NCBI GenBank assembly: GCA_937996585.1
Contig: CALKUW010000094.1
Coordinates: forward strand, 1 to 12,964
Source of the DNA: an uncultured Flavobacteriales bacterium
Lineage (GTDB): Bacteria; Bacteroidota; Bacteroidia; Flavobacteriales_D; Sanyastnellaceae
DNA: 12,964 nucleotides
Direction of reading: 5' to 3'
The notes under the pieces were generated by a model, which saw only the letters and a list, made by a program, of their open reading frames with translations, was not told the origin of the DNA and did no database searches. The number at the start of each line of letters is the position of its first letter. The stretch's first letter is position 1. The position numbers and the translations under genes are program-made. Shown piece by piece: positions 7,759 through 12,964 of this stretch.

Positions 7759-9765
7759 TCAGCAACCGTTGCCGAGCAGGCCCAGCATGAGCAGCAGGTC
7801 GGCCACACCGACGTGCTGGTCGAAGTTCAGATCGGCCTCCAGGAATCCGCTGTTGCCGAAATCATTGAGAAAGGTCAGCAGGTCCTGGATGGTCACGAGA
7901 CCATCGCCATTGAGGTCGCCCGGACAGCCGCCGCCCAACTGCTCGAGCCCCAGGATGTAGCCATTGCAATCGTTGTCCACACCCGCCAGCGTCGGCGGGC
8001 CTCCCGGATACATGGTGGCATCGAGGTCGTTGCAATCGTCACCGGGAGCGTCGAAGGCATAGGGCGGCGGGGTGCATGAGGCAAACTCCATGTTGCCGGC
8101 CACCCCATCCCCGTCGATGTCGAGATAGAACGGAATGGACACCCCGTCCTCGTCGATGGCCTGGTCGCAATCATTGTCCACCCCGTCGCACGGATCCGGC
8201 AGGCCCGGATGAACATCCGCATCGTTGTCATTGCAGTCGCCACCGACGTGGGCATACCCCGGTCCTGGACTACACCCGGAGACACCCCCGGCGAAGGTGC
8301 CGTATCCGTCGCCGTCGGTATCCGGGTAATGCATCGCATCTTCCGTGACATCCACGAAAATCCGGTAGGCGTGCGACAACCCCGCCCCGGATACGGTGAG
8401 TGTCACCCCCTTCATGTTCTCCCAATCAAACCCCGCAAAGGACAACGGCCATGTTCCAGGCCCGGGCAAGCTGTCTTCGGAAGCCCATGAGACCCCATCT
8501 GGCAGGTGCACGGCAACGGGACCGATCACACACGAGTCCAGCATGACCTGGATGCGCATGGTATCGGACGGACAAACGGAGACCAGTTCCGGCCAGGCGC
8601 TCATGAAGCTTGTGCGGATCAGAAAGAGGCCCTCGGTCTGGTCCGAGACCGCGATGGTGCCGGATCCGAAGTAGGGATAGTTGCTCCAGCTTCCGCCGAA
8701 TCCCGGTCCATCGTTGTCGGGTTGGGTATCAAAGAAGGCCTTCTGGGAGAGGACAACCGGGGCAACGGGGTCGAAGCGTTGGGCCCTGAATCCATCGACA
8801 TAATTGCTCTGGAACACCATGTTGCCCCTCACGTAGAGGTTGTGGTCGGTACCGGTGGTTCCGAGGTCCACGCCATCGACCAGCACCGGATTGTCGAGGT
8901 CCTGAACGTCCCAGACGTAGGTGTGGGTGCCATCCACGAGTTCATTGGTCTCGTCCGTCTCGTCACCGAGGAAGAAGTACCGGTGATCTTCGGAGAACCA
9001 ACCCTGGTGGATGTAACCGTGGGGCTGATGTGCCGCGGATGACAGCTCGAACATGTCGGTCGGATCGTCCACATCCACCAACCGGAAATCCGAAGCGCAA
9101 CTGACCGCTGCAATGAGCCGTCCGGCATGGGCACTGTCCGGCCCGGCGTAACGGATGACATGGGCGTCGTGCACATAGGCCTCGTTCCAGCTGCCGGTGA
9201 GGTAGGGCTCCTGTGGGTTGCTGAAATCATAGGCGAGTAGTCCTCCGGTTCCGTTCGCCCCGCAGACGTAAGCCACGGAATCGTCGGGGGCGGTGGCCAG
9301 ATTGTGCGCCTTGGAGAACCCTTCAAGCACCGTGTCGGTGGAGAAGGTCACCTGCGGGGCCACTGCAGTATGGTCACGCAGGCGGGTCAGATCGAATACC
9401 TGCAGCCGCGAATTGATCACCTCGCTGACCACCAACATGCGGTCGCCCACCACCTTGATGTCACGCCAGAGGCTGTTGGCGAGGCCGAGGGTGCTGAGCT
9501 TGCCCACCACGCGCGGCGCATGTGGGTTGGTCACCTCGATGAACCAGGTCCCGTTGCGTTTTCCGAGAAGGACATACTCCCGTCCATCCAACGGATCGGT
9601 CCAGCCCCAGATGTCGTTGGCGGTGTAGTCGCCTGTCATCACGTTGGGCACATGGGACAACAGTTCAACCTTGTCGCAGGGCCAGACCCCGTTTACGAAT
9701 CCATTCACGCACTTTCCCTGTCCGCTGAGGAGGAGCGGCAAGGTGCAGGTGAGAATGGTCAACAT
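7759..9765 (-). CDS. Secreted mosaic protein: choice-of-anchor B region, two MopE-type repeats, dockerin-like C terminus
   Basis: A predicted 668-residue exported protein. Residues 1-17 form a hydrophobic signal peptide (MLTILTCTLPLLLSGQ). Residues about 30-388 match choice-of-anchor B proteins, an LVIVD-repeat-like propeller family (DIWGWTDPLDGREYVLLG, AHNLATAPDDSVAYVCG, YVHDAHVIRY, TGTDHNLYVRG). Residues about 392-475 are beta-rich and unassigned. Two MopE-type metal-binding units follow (about 482-540 and 549-604; GDCNDNDADVHPG, GVDNDCD, GDDCNDLDATMYPG, GVDNDCN). The end has two dockerin-like EF-hand loops (617-628, 645-656) and a final Cys. Choice-of-anchor B proteins usually carry a sorting domain such as type IX at this end; I see no typical one. 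I chose ATG 9765; GTG 9801 or TTG 9789 would add Arg residues before the hydrophobic core, which signal peptides normally have, so either is a real alternative. The frame stays open to 9999 but that overlaps the next gene. It is convergent with the ABC exporter. Function unknown; probably calcium-binding at the cell surface. Confidence 0.88.
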   Translation of the reverse strand: MLTILTCTLPLLLSGQGKCVNGFVNGVWPCDKVELLSHVPNVMTGDYTANDIWGWTDPLDGREYVLLGKRNGTWFIEVTNPHAPRVVGKLSTLGLANSLWRDIKVVGDRMLVVSEVINSRLQVFDLTRLRDHTAVAPQVTFSTDTVLEGFSKAHNLATAPDDSVAYVCGANGTGGLLAYDFSNPQEPYLTGSWNEAYVHDAHVIRYAGPDSAHAGRLIAAVSCASDFRLVDVDDPTDMFELSSAAHQPHGYIHQGWFSEDHRYFFLGDETDETNELVDGTHTYVWDVQDLDNPVLVDGVDLGTTGTDHNLYVRGNMVFQSNYVDGFRAQRFDPVAPVVLSQKAFFDTQPDNDGPGFGGSWSNYPYFGSGTIAVSDQTEGLFLIRTSFMSAWPELVSVCPSDTMRIQVMLDSCVIGPVAVHLPDGVSWASEDSLPGPGTWPLSFAGFDWENMKGVTLTVSGAGLSHAYRIFVDVTEDAMHYPDTDGDGYGTFAGGVSGCSPGPGYAHVGGDCNDNDADVHPGLPDPCDGVDNDCDQAIDEDGVSIPFYLDIDGDGVAGNMEFASCTPPPYAFDAPGDDCNDLDATMYPGGPPTLAGVDNDCNGYILGLEQLGGGCPGDLNGDGLVTIQDLLTFLNDFGNSGFLEADLNFDQHVGVADLLLMLGLLGNGC
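7762..7926 (-). other. Dockerin-like C-terminal domain with two EF-hand loops ending in Cys
   Basis: The last 55 residues begin CPGDLNGDG and contain two 12-residue calcium loops, DLNGDGLVTIQD and DLNFDQHVGVAD, each followed by a Leu-rich helix (LLTFLNDFG, LLLMLGLLGNGC). Loop positions 1, 3, 5 and 12 carry Asp/Asn in both. Position 7 of the second loop is His, which is less usual. The protein stops directly after Cys. The layout resembles type I dockerin, which binds cohesin, but no cohesin gene is in view, so binding partner and role are unknown. Confidence 0.75.
7954..8322 (-). repeat. Two tandem MopE-type metal-binding repeat units within the mosaic surface protein
   Basis: The first unit (8322-8143) and second unit (8124-7954) share the order D-DGDG, a Cys, GD(D)CND-DA---PG and GVDNDC. 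These Asp- and Cys-rich units match the putative metal-binding repeat named after the MopE copper-binding protein and found in many secreted bacterial proteins. The second unit lacks the PCDG Cys of the first (it has TLAG before VDNDC) and is therefore slightly degenerate. Confidence 0.8.
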
Positions 9766-9943
9766 CCATTCCCGGTAGAGGGAGATCAAGCGTCTGGACA
9801 CGACTTTGGTTAGGTTATAAAAATACGCATTCGTCTTCAATATTATATCATTCGTTTGCTCAATTTTATTCCCCGTCGATATGACGCTATGTCCTTCCTG
9901 AACCAATCCATGCACCAATTGTTCCTTTCTGGACTCCCTTGAC
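9766..9943. promoter_or_regulatory. AT-rich divergent intergenic region
   Basis: This 178-base gap lies between the divergent mosaic surface protein and the TIGR01777-family gene. Bases 9808-9885 are clearly richer in A and T than the flanking genes, which suits a promoter zone. On the minus strand TAATATTG (9845-9838) has one mismatch to the Bacteroidota -7 box, and a TTG lies upstream but only 15 bases away, shorter than usual. No comparable box is convincing for the plus-strand gene. No stem-loop or RNA gene is evident. Confidence 0.35.
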
Positions 9944-10864
9944 GTGACTTCTTCCTCCTCCATCCTCATCACAGGCGCAACCGGACTCGTGGGACGCAAA
10001 CTGGTCGAGCACCTCGGCCAATCCCTACCAGGGGTCGCCCTTCATGTCCTGACCCGCGCTCCGGAACAAGCTTCACGGTTTGGAACGGGGGTCAAGGAAT
10101 TCGGATGGTCACCAGAAAATGGCCATCTGGATGAAGCCGCATTGGAAGACGTAGGTTGTGTCGTACACCTCGCGGGTGCCCCTGTGGCACAGCGCTGGAC
10201 GCCCAATGCGAGGGCTGCCATCCGATCGAGCCGCATCGGAACCATGGAATTGCTGCGGGATCAATGCCGCGCCATGGGTCTGTCCCCCAGGGTGGTGACC
10301 GCCAGTGCCATCGGATGGTATGCTGAAGGCGCAGAATGGCGGAATGAATCCGACCCGTGTGGCCCGGGATTCCTCTGCGAGGTCGTACGGGACTGGGAAG
10401 CTGCCGCGCACGGTTTGGGCGACCTCGGCGGCGGCTCCGTTGCGCTGCGCATCGGCCTCGTACTTTCCCCCAACGGCGGTGTGTTGCAGCGGCTGCTTCC
10501 CCTTTACCGCATGGGTCTCGGCGCTCCCCTTGCGCCGGGTGACCAATGGCAAAGCTGGATCCACCTGGACGACCTCGTCCGCACTTTCGCGATCGCCATC
10601 GGAGACACCTCATGGTCAGGTGCATTCAATGCCGTGAGTCCCCACCCGGTGCAGCAGCAGGAGTTCAGTGCATCATTGGCCCGGGCATTGGCGCGGCCAC
10701 ATTTGCTTCCTCCGGTTCCAAGATGGGCCATCCGCCTGCGATTCGGTGATGCCGCATCCGCCCTGTTGGCCTCCCACAAGGTCGCTTGCGACCGGTTGCA
10801 GAAAATGGGGTTCCAGCACCACTACCCCGAACTGCCAGGCGCCTTGGATGCGTTGTTGAAATGA
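9944..10864 (+). CDS. TIGR01777-family NAD(P)-binding epimerase-like protein (SDR, YfcH/SDR39U1-like)
   Basis: This 306-residue protein is an extended short-chain dehydrogenase/reductase. The nucleotide-binding glycine motif is TGATGLVG at residues 10-17. Family hallmarks follow: HLAGAPVAQRWTPNARAAI with SSRIGT (75-100), SAIGWYAEGA (121-130), FLCEVVRDWE (143-152), LRIGLVLSPNGG (168-179), SWIHLDDL (204-211) and a DUF1731-like end (about 250-300; FGDAASALLASHKV). The enzymatic reaction of this family is not established; related proteins include E. coli YfcH and human SDR39U1. It starts at GTG 9944, since an in-frame stop lies at 9899 and no ATG intervenes. The neighbours are a divergent surface protein and a downstream photolyase. 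A photolyase/TIGR01777 proximity could be meaningful or chance. Confidence 0.92.
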   Translation: MTSSSSILITGATGLVGRKLVEHLGQSLPGVALHVLTRAPEQASRFGTGVKEFGWSPENGHLDEAALEDVGCVVHLAGAPVAQRWTPNARAAIRSSRIGTMELLRDQCRAMGLSPRVVTASAIGWYAEGAEWRNESDPCGPGFLCEVVRDWEAAAHGLGDLGGGSVALRIGLVLSPNGGVLQRLLPLYRMGLGAPLAPGDQWQSWIHLDDLVRTFAIAIGDTSWSGAFNAVSPHPVQQQEFSASLARALARPHLLPPVPRWAIRLRFGDAASALLASHKVACDRLQKMGFQHHYPELPGALDALLK

Positions 10865-10978
10865 AAAAGCAACTGCTTGATTTTCAAACTCGAACGCGTC
10901 TCCGCTTCGATTTTCATGCCCCGCTCCGAACATTTGATACCCCATTGTGTTCCTCTCATAACTCCGAACGAGGAGTTC

Positions 10979-11009
10979 TTGATCAGTAAGGTGTTTATGA
11001 TCACGTTTG
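10979..11009 (+). promoter_or_regulatory. Possible Bacteroidota-type promoter of the photolyase gene
   Basis: TTG at 10979-10981 is followed after 20 bases by CACGTTTG at 11002-11009, one mismatch from the -7 box TAnnTTTG. A transcript from here would begin a few bases before the strong hairpin at 11021-11040, placing that hairpin at the very start of the photolyase leader. The match is suggestive, not proven. Confidence 0.4.
10980..11003. repeat. Pair of TGATCA palindromes flanking the spacer of the putative photolyase promoter
   Basis: TGATCA occurs at 10980-10985 and again at 10998-11003, 18 bases apart start to start. The first overlaps the putative -33 TTG and the second the edge of the putative -7 box, a position where a repressor could act. 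A six-base palindrome occurring twice could also be chance. Confidence 0.3.
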
Positions 11010-11020
11010 ATTTGCTGGCG

Positions 11021-11050
11021 GCCCGGGATATTTCCCGGGCTGTCTCTTTT
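11021..11050 (+). terminator. Rho-independent-type hairpin between the epimerase-like gene and the photolyase
   Basis: GCCCGGGA at 11021-11028 pairs perfectly with TCCCGGGC at 11033-11040 across a TATT loop, and TGTCTCTTTT follows. A GC-rich 8-base-pair stem with a T-rich tail fits an intrinsic terminator for the upstream plus-strand gene, about 156 bases after its stop. It ends only 14 bases before the photolyase ATG, so the photolyase would need a promoter inside or read-through, or the hairpin acts as a leader attenuator. Confidence 0.7.
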
Positions 11051-11063
11051 CCACCCTCCGTCC

Positions 11064-12407
11064 ATGTCTTCCGTTTCCATCTTCTGGCACCGCCGCGACC
11101 TGCGCATCGATGACAACCGCGGACTCGCCGCGGCGCGTCAATCGGGCCTCCCCGTAGTGGGGTTCTTCTGTTTCGACCGCAACATCCTCGACAGGCTTCC
11201 CACCCTCGATCGCCGGGTGGGATTCATCCACCACCACATCGAAAGACTGACCGAAGCCTACGCGGAGCAAGGTGGTCACCTGATGACAGTGCACGCACGC
11301 CCCTTGGACGGCCTCAAGGCCGCCATCGCAGCCTTGAGTGCCCGAGGATTGGAAGTCACTGAAATCCATACCAACCGGGACTACGCGCCCTATCCGGTCC
11401 AGCGCGATGCGGAGATTGCCGCCTTTGCCGCGGAGTCCGGTATCGCCTTTCACCTGCACGAGGACCACGTCATCCTGCCGCCCGAAGCTGTGCTGAAGGA
11501 CGACGGTACGCCCTACACGGTCTTCACGCCTTATTCCAGGAAGTGGCACCGCGTGCTCGAGTCATTCGGAGGCGCCCCACTGGAAACGGTGGACACGCTC
11601 TCCGAGGGCAGTTGGGCATCCGTTCCGCCTGAAGCCCTGCCCCTGCCCAGTCTGGAGTCCATGGGCTTTGATGGTGCCAGTGGCGACCCCGATGGCTGGG
11701 ATGCCTTCTCGCACCCCCTCGAAGACGGGATCATCCGGGAATACGCCGACCAGCGCGACACGCCTTCGAAACGGGGCACCACCCGGATGAGCCTGCACCT
11801 CAGGTTCGGCACCCGCTCCATCCGTGAATTGGCGCAGCGCGGCATGGCACACAGCGACAAATGGCTGACCGAGTTGATCTGGAGGGAGTTCTATCAGGCC
11901 ATCCTGCACCATTTCCCCCACAGCGCGAGCGACGCCTTCCGGGCCAAATACGACCGCATTCCGTGGCGGCAGGACGAGGAGGGATTTGCAGCCTGGTGCG
12001 AAGGCCGGACCGGTTACCCACTGGTGGATGCCGGCATGCGGGAGCTCAACGCCACGGGATTCATGCACAACCGGGTGCGGATGGTGGTGGCCAGCTTCCT
12101 GTGCAAGCACCTGCTCATCGATTGGCGTTGGGGTGAACGGTATTTCGCCGAGAAACTGCTCGACTACGAGTTGGCCTCCAACGTAGGCGGTTGGCAATGG
12201 GCGTCCGGTAGTGGTTGCGACGCCGCCCCCTATTTCCGGGTCTTCAATCCCGAAAGCCAGATGAAGAAATTCGACCCCAAAGGCACCTATGTCAAGCACT
12301 GGGTACCCGAGTGGGGCTCGTCCGCATATGCCGCTCCCGTGGTGGAGCACAAATTCGCCCGGCAACGCGCCATCGACACCTACAAGGCGGCACTGACGGA
12401 GGCTTAA
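11064..12407 (+). CDS. phrB: Deoxyribodipyrimidine photolyase, class I cryptochrome/photolyase family
   Basis: The 447-residue enzyme uses FAD and blue light to split UV-induced pyrimidine dimers. The N-terminal antenna domain (about 3-130) opens with IFWHRRDLRIDDNRGL. The FAD-binding helical domain (about 170-440) carries ELIWREFY (Glu270, Trp273), TGYPLVDAGMRELNATG, MHNRVRM (Asn336, Met340), LLIDWRWGERYF (Trp354), NVGGWQWASGSG (Trp377, Trp379), DAAPYFRVFNP and FDPKGTYVKHWVPE. Trp301, Trp354 and Trp377 correspond to the electron-transfer triad of E. coli PhrB. Where E. coli has TGWMHNR this protein has TGFMHNR (Phe333). ATG 11064 gives the family N terminus; the frame is open upstream but would run through the hairpin. 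The CoA-transferase begins 9 bases after the stop. CPD repair is most likely; a related (6-4) or cryptochrome role is less likely given the class I signature. Confidence 0.95.
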   Translation: MSSVSIFWHRRDLRIDDNRGLAAARQSGLPVVGFFCFDRNILDRLPTLDRRVGFIHHHIERLTEAYAEQGGHLMTVHARPLDGLKAAIAALSARGLEVTEIHTNRDYAPYPVQRDAEIAAFAAESGIAFHLHEDHVILPPEAVLKDDGTPYTVFTPYSRKWHRVLESFGGAPLETVDTLSEGSWASVPPEALPLPSLESMGFDGASGDPDGWDAFSHPLEDGIIREYADQRDTPSKRGTTRMSLHLRFGTRSIRELAQRGMAHSDKWLTELIWREFYQAILHHFPHSASDAFRAKYDRIPWRQDEEGFAAWCEGRTGYPLVDAGMRELNATGFMHNRVRMVVASFLCKHLLIDWRWGERYFAEKLLDYELASNVGGWQWASGSGCDAAPYFRVFNPESQMKKFDPKGTYVKHWVPEWGSSAYAAPVVEHKFARQRAIDTYKAALTEA

Positions 12408-12416
12408 ATTGCCGGC

Positions 12417-12964
12417 ATGGATGCCGCTGCAGTCCCTCCCCTCGGCGATGCGCAACCCCTGCGCGGCCTGCGCGTCATCGAGTTGGCCTCCGTATTGGCA
12501 GGCCCCCTCGCGGGCACCTTTTTCTCGGAGCTCGGCGCGGAAGTCATCAAAATCGAACACCCCGGAACAGGGGGTGATGTCACGCGAAGCTGGCGGGCGG
12601 CAGGTGAAAGTGATGCCGGCCCGAGTGCCTATTACGCCGCAGCGAATGGCCCCAAGGAGGTCCGCATGCTGGATTTGTCCCTGAAGGAGGACAGGGTTCA
12701 ATTGGAGGAACTGCTTTCTTCGGCCGATATCCTGTTGCAGAATTTCAAGGCTTCATCCCTGCCCCGCCTGGGGCTCGAACCGACATCGCTTGGGGAGCGT
12801 CATCCGAAACTGATCCACGTCCACCTCAAGGGGTTTCTCAACGAACCCGACCGGCCGGGGTACGACATGGTGGTACAGGCGGAGACGGGGTTCATGGCAC
12901 TCAACGGAGAGCCGGGCCGCGCCCCGTTCCGAATGCCCGTTGCGCTCATGGATGTGCTCGCCGC
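12417..12964 (+). CDS. CoA-transferase family III (CaiB/BaiF), 3' truncated by the window edge
   Basis: The first 182 complete codons encode a class III CoA-transferase, which moves CoA between carboxylic acids. Seen in order: LRGLRVIELASVLAGPLAG (about 15-33), FFSELGAEVIKIEHPGTGGD (35-54), LDLSLKE, ADILLQNFKASSLPRLGL (about 103-120), HPKLIHVHLKGF, and GYDMVVQAETGFMALNGEPG (148-167). The catalytic Asp of the family, Asp169 in oxalate CoA-transferase, corresponds to Asp179 (VALMDV), only a few codons from the edge, so the active site is intact as far as seen. ATG 12417 follows the photolyase stop by 9 bases, suggesting co-transcription with it, though the functions are unrelated. The substrates (for example succinate, carnitine-type or branched-chain acyl groups) cannot be inferred. 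Confidence 0.92.
   Translation, partial: MDAAAVPPLGDAQPLRGLRVIELASVLAGPLAGTFFSELGAEVIKIEHPGTGGDVTRSWRAAGESDAGPSAYYAAANGPKEVRMLDLSLKEDRVQLEELLSSADILLQNFKASSLPRLGLEPTSLGERHPKLIHVHLKGFLNEPDRPGYDMVVQAETGFMALNGEPGRAPFRMPVALMDVLA

Larger units (their letters stand above)
10865..11020. other. Gene-free stretch between the epimerase-like gene and the photolyase hairpin
   Basis: The first half is AT-richer than the genes around it. An ATG at 10861 overlaps the preceding stop (ATGA) and opens a 42-codon frame to 10989, but its product has no recognisable feature, so I do not call it a gene. A small inverted repeat (AACTCC, 6-base loop, GGAGTT; 10960-10977) lies before a possible promoter. Nothing else is supported. 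Confidence 0.4.

Noticed and set aside
7739..7759. Inverted repeat ACCGC/GCGGT between the convergent ABC exporter and mosaic protein genes, considered as a two-way terminator
   Set aside because: The stem is only five base pairs with an 11-base loop and has no T-rich tail on either strand.
9766..9999. N-terminal extension of the mosaic surface protein upstream of ATG 9765
   Set aside because: The frame stays open to 9999 but would overlap the divergent gene, cross the AT-rich intergenic zone and bury the signal peptide; a modest extension to GTG 9801 or TTG 9789 remains possible.
10960..10977. Small inverted repeat AACTCC/GGAGTT as a terminator of the epimerase-like gene
   Set aside because: The stem has six base pairs and no T run follows; the hairpin at 11021-11040 is far stronger.
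10861..10989. 42-codon frame starting at an ATGA overlap with the epimerase-like gene stop
   Set aside because: The overlap looks like coupling, but the product has no hydrophobic segment, motif or codon-bias support, and the region looks like a promoter and terminator interval.
11562..12701. Long minus-strand open frame of 379 codons opposite the photolyase and CoA-transferase
   Set aside because: It is antisense to two confidently identified genes, has no recognisable domain, and its composition is what a GC-rich third-codon bias on the other strand produces.
1..12964. Mobile element, phage, CRISPR or defence system
   Set aside because: No transposase, integrase, capsid or Cas-like product, no regularly spaced direct repeats, and no abrupt change in base composition apart from short AT-rich intergenic regions.

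Overview
This is a GC-rich, gene-dense chromosomal segment that reads as Bacteroidota, most likely a free-living Flavobacteriales-type bacterium. The evidence is a TonB receptor that starts with a carboxypeptidase-like regulatory domain, a choice-of-anchor B surface protein, a CpG-rich genome with short or absent Shine-Dalgarno sequences, and near-start sequences resembling the Bacteroidota promoter (-33 TTG, -7 TAnnTTTG). I see no phage, transposon, integrase, CRISPR array, tRNA or rRNA. No stretch over 300 bases lacks a gene; the largest gaps are 10865-11063 and 9766-9943.

Left part, minus strand (1-3380). In transcription order: a peptide-type ABC substrate-binding lipoprotein (3380-1740), then 10 bases later a 2-amino-3-carboxymuconate-6-semialdehyde decarboxylase (ACMSD, kynurenine branch of tryptophan breakdown), then about 70 bases later an ECF sigma factor. 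The sigma stop overlaps by ATGA the start of a truncated gene leaving the window at base 1, plausibly its regulator. The first two look like one transcription unit; the sigma factor may read through or use its own promoter.

Middle part, plus strand (3452-7738). A TonB-dependent outer-membrane receptor is followed after 9 bases by a full-length ABC half-exporter (permease plus ATPase), so the two are probably co-transcribed. The receptor and the substrate-binding protein diverge from a compact 71-base intergenic region. A convergent minus-strand gene (7759-9765) encodes a secreted mosaic protein: choice-of-anchor B region, an unnamed beta-rich stretch, two MopE-type calcium/metal-binding repeats, and a dockerin-like pair of EF-hand loops ending in Cys.

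Right part, plus strand (9944-12964). A TIGR01777-family NAD(P)-dependent epimerase-like protein is followed by a 199-base gap holding a strong hairpin plus T-rich tail, then a class I CPD-type photolyase, and after 9 bases the start of a class III (CaiB/BaiF) CoA-transferase that runs off the right edge just past its predicted catalytic Asp.

Overall these are mostly recognisable housekeeping and envelope genes. I do not see a convincing new multi-gene system. The best leads are the mosaic surface protein with its dockerin-like C terminus, the ACMSD/substrate-binding-protein pair without pathway or transporter partners in view, the TonB receptor/ABC exporter pair, and the hairpin with flanking TGATCA repeats before the photolyase.
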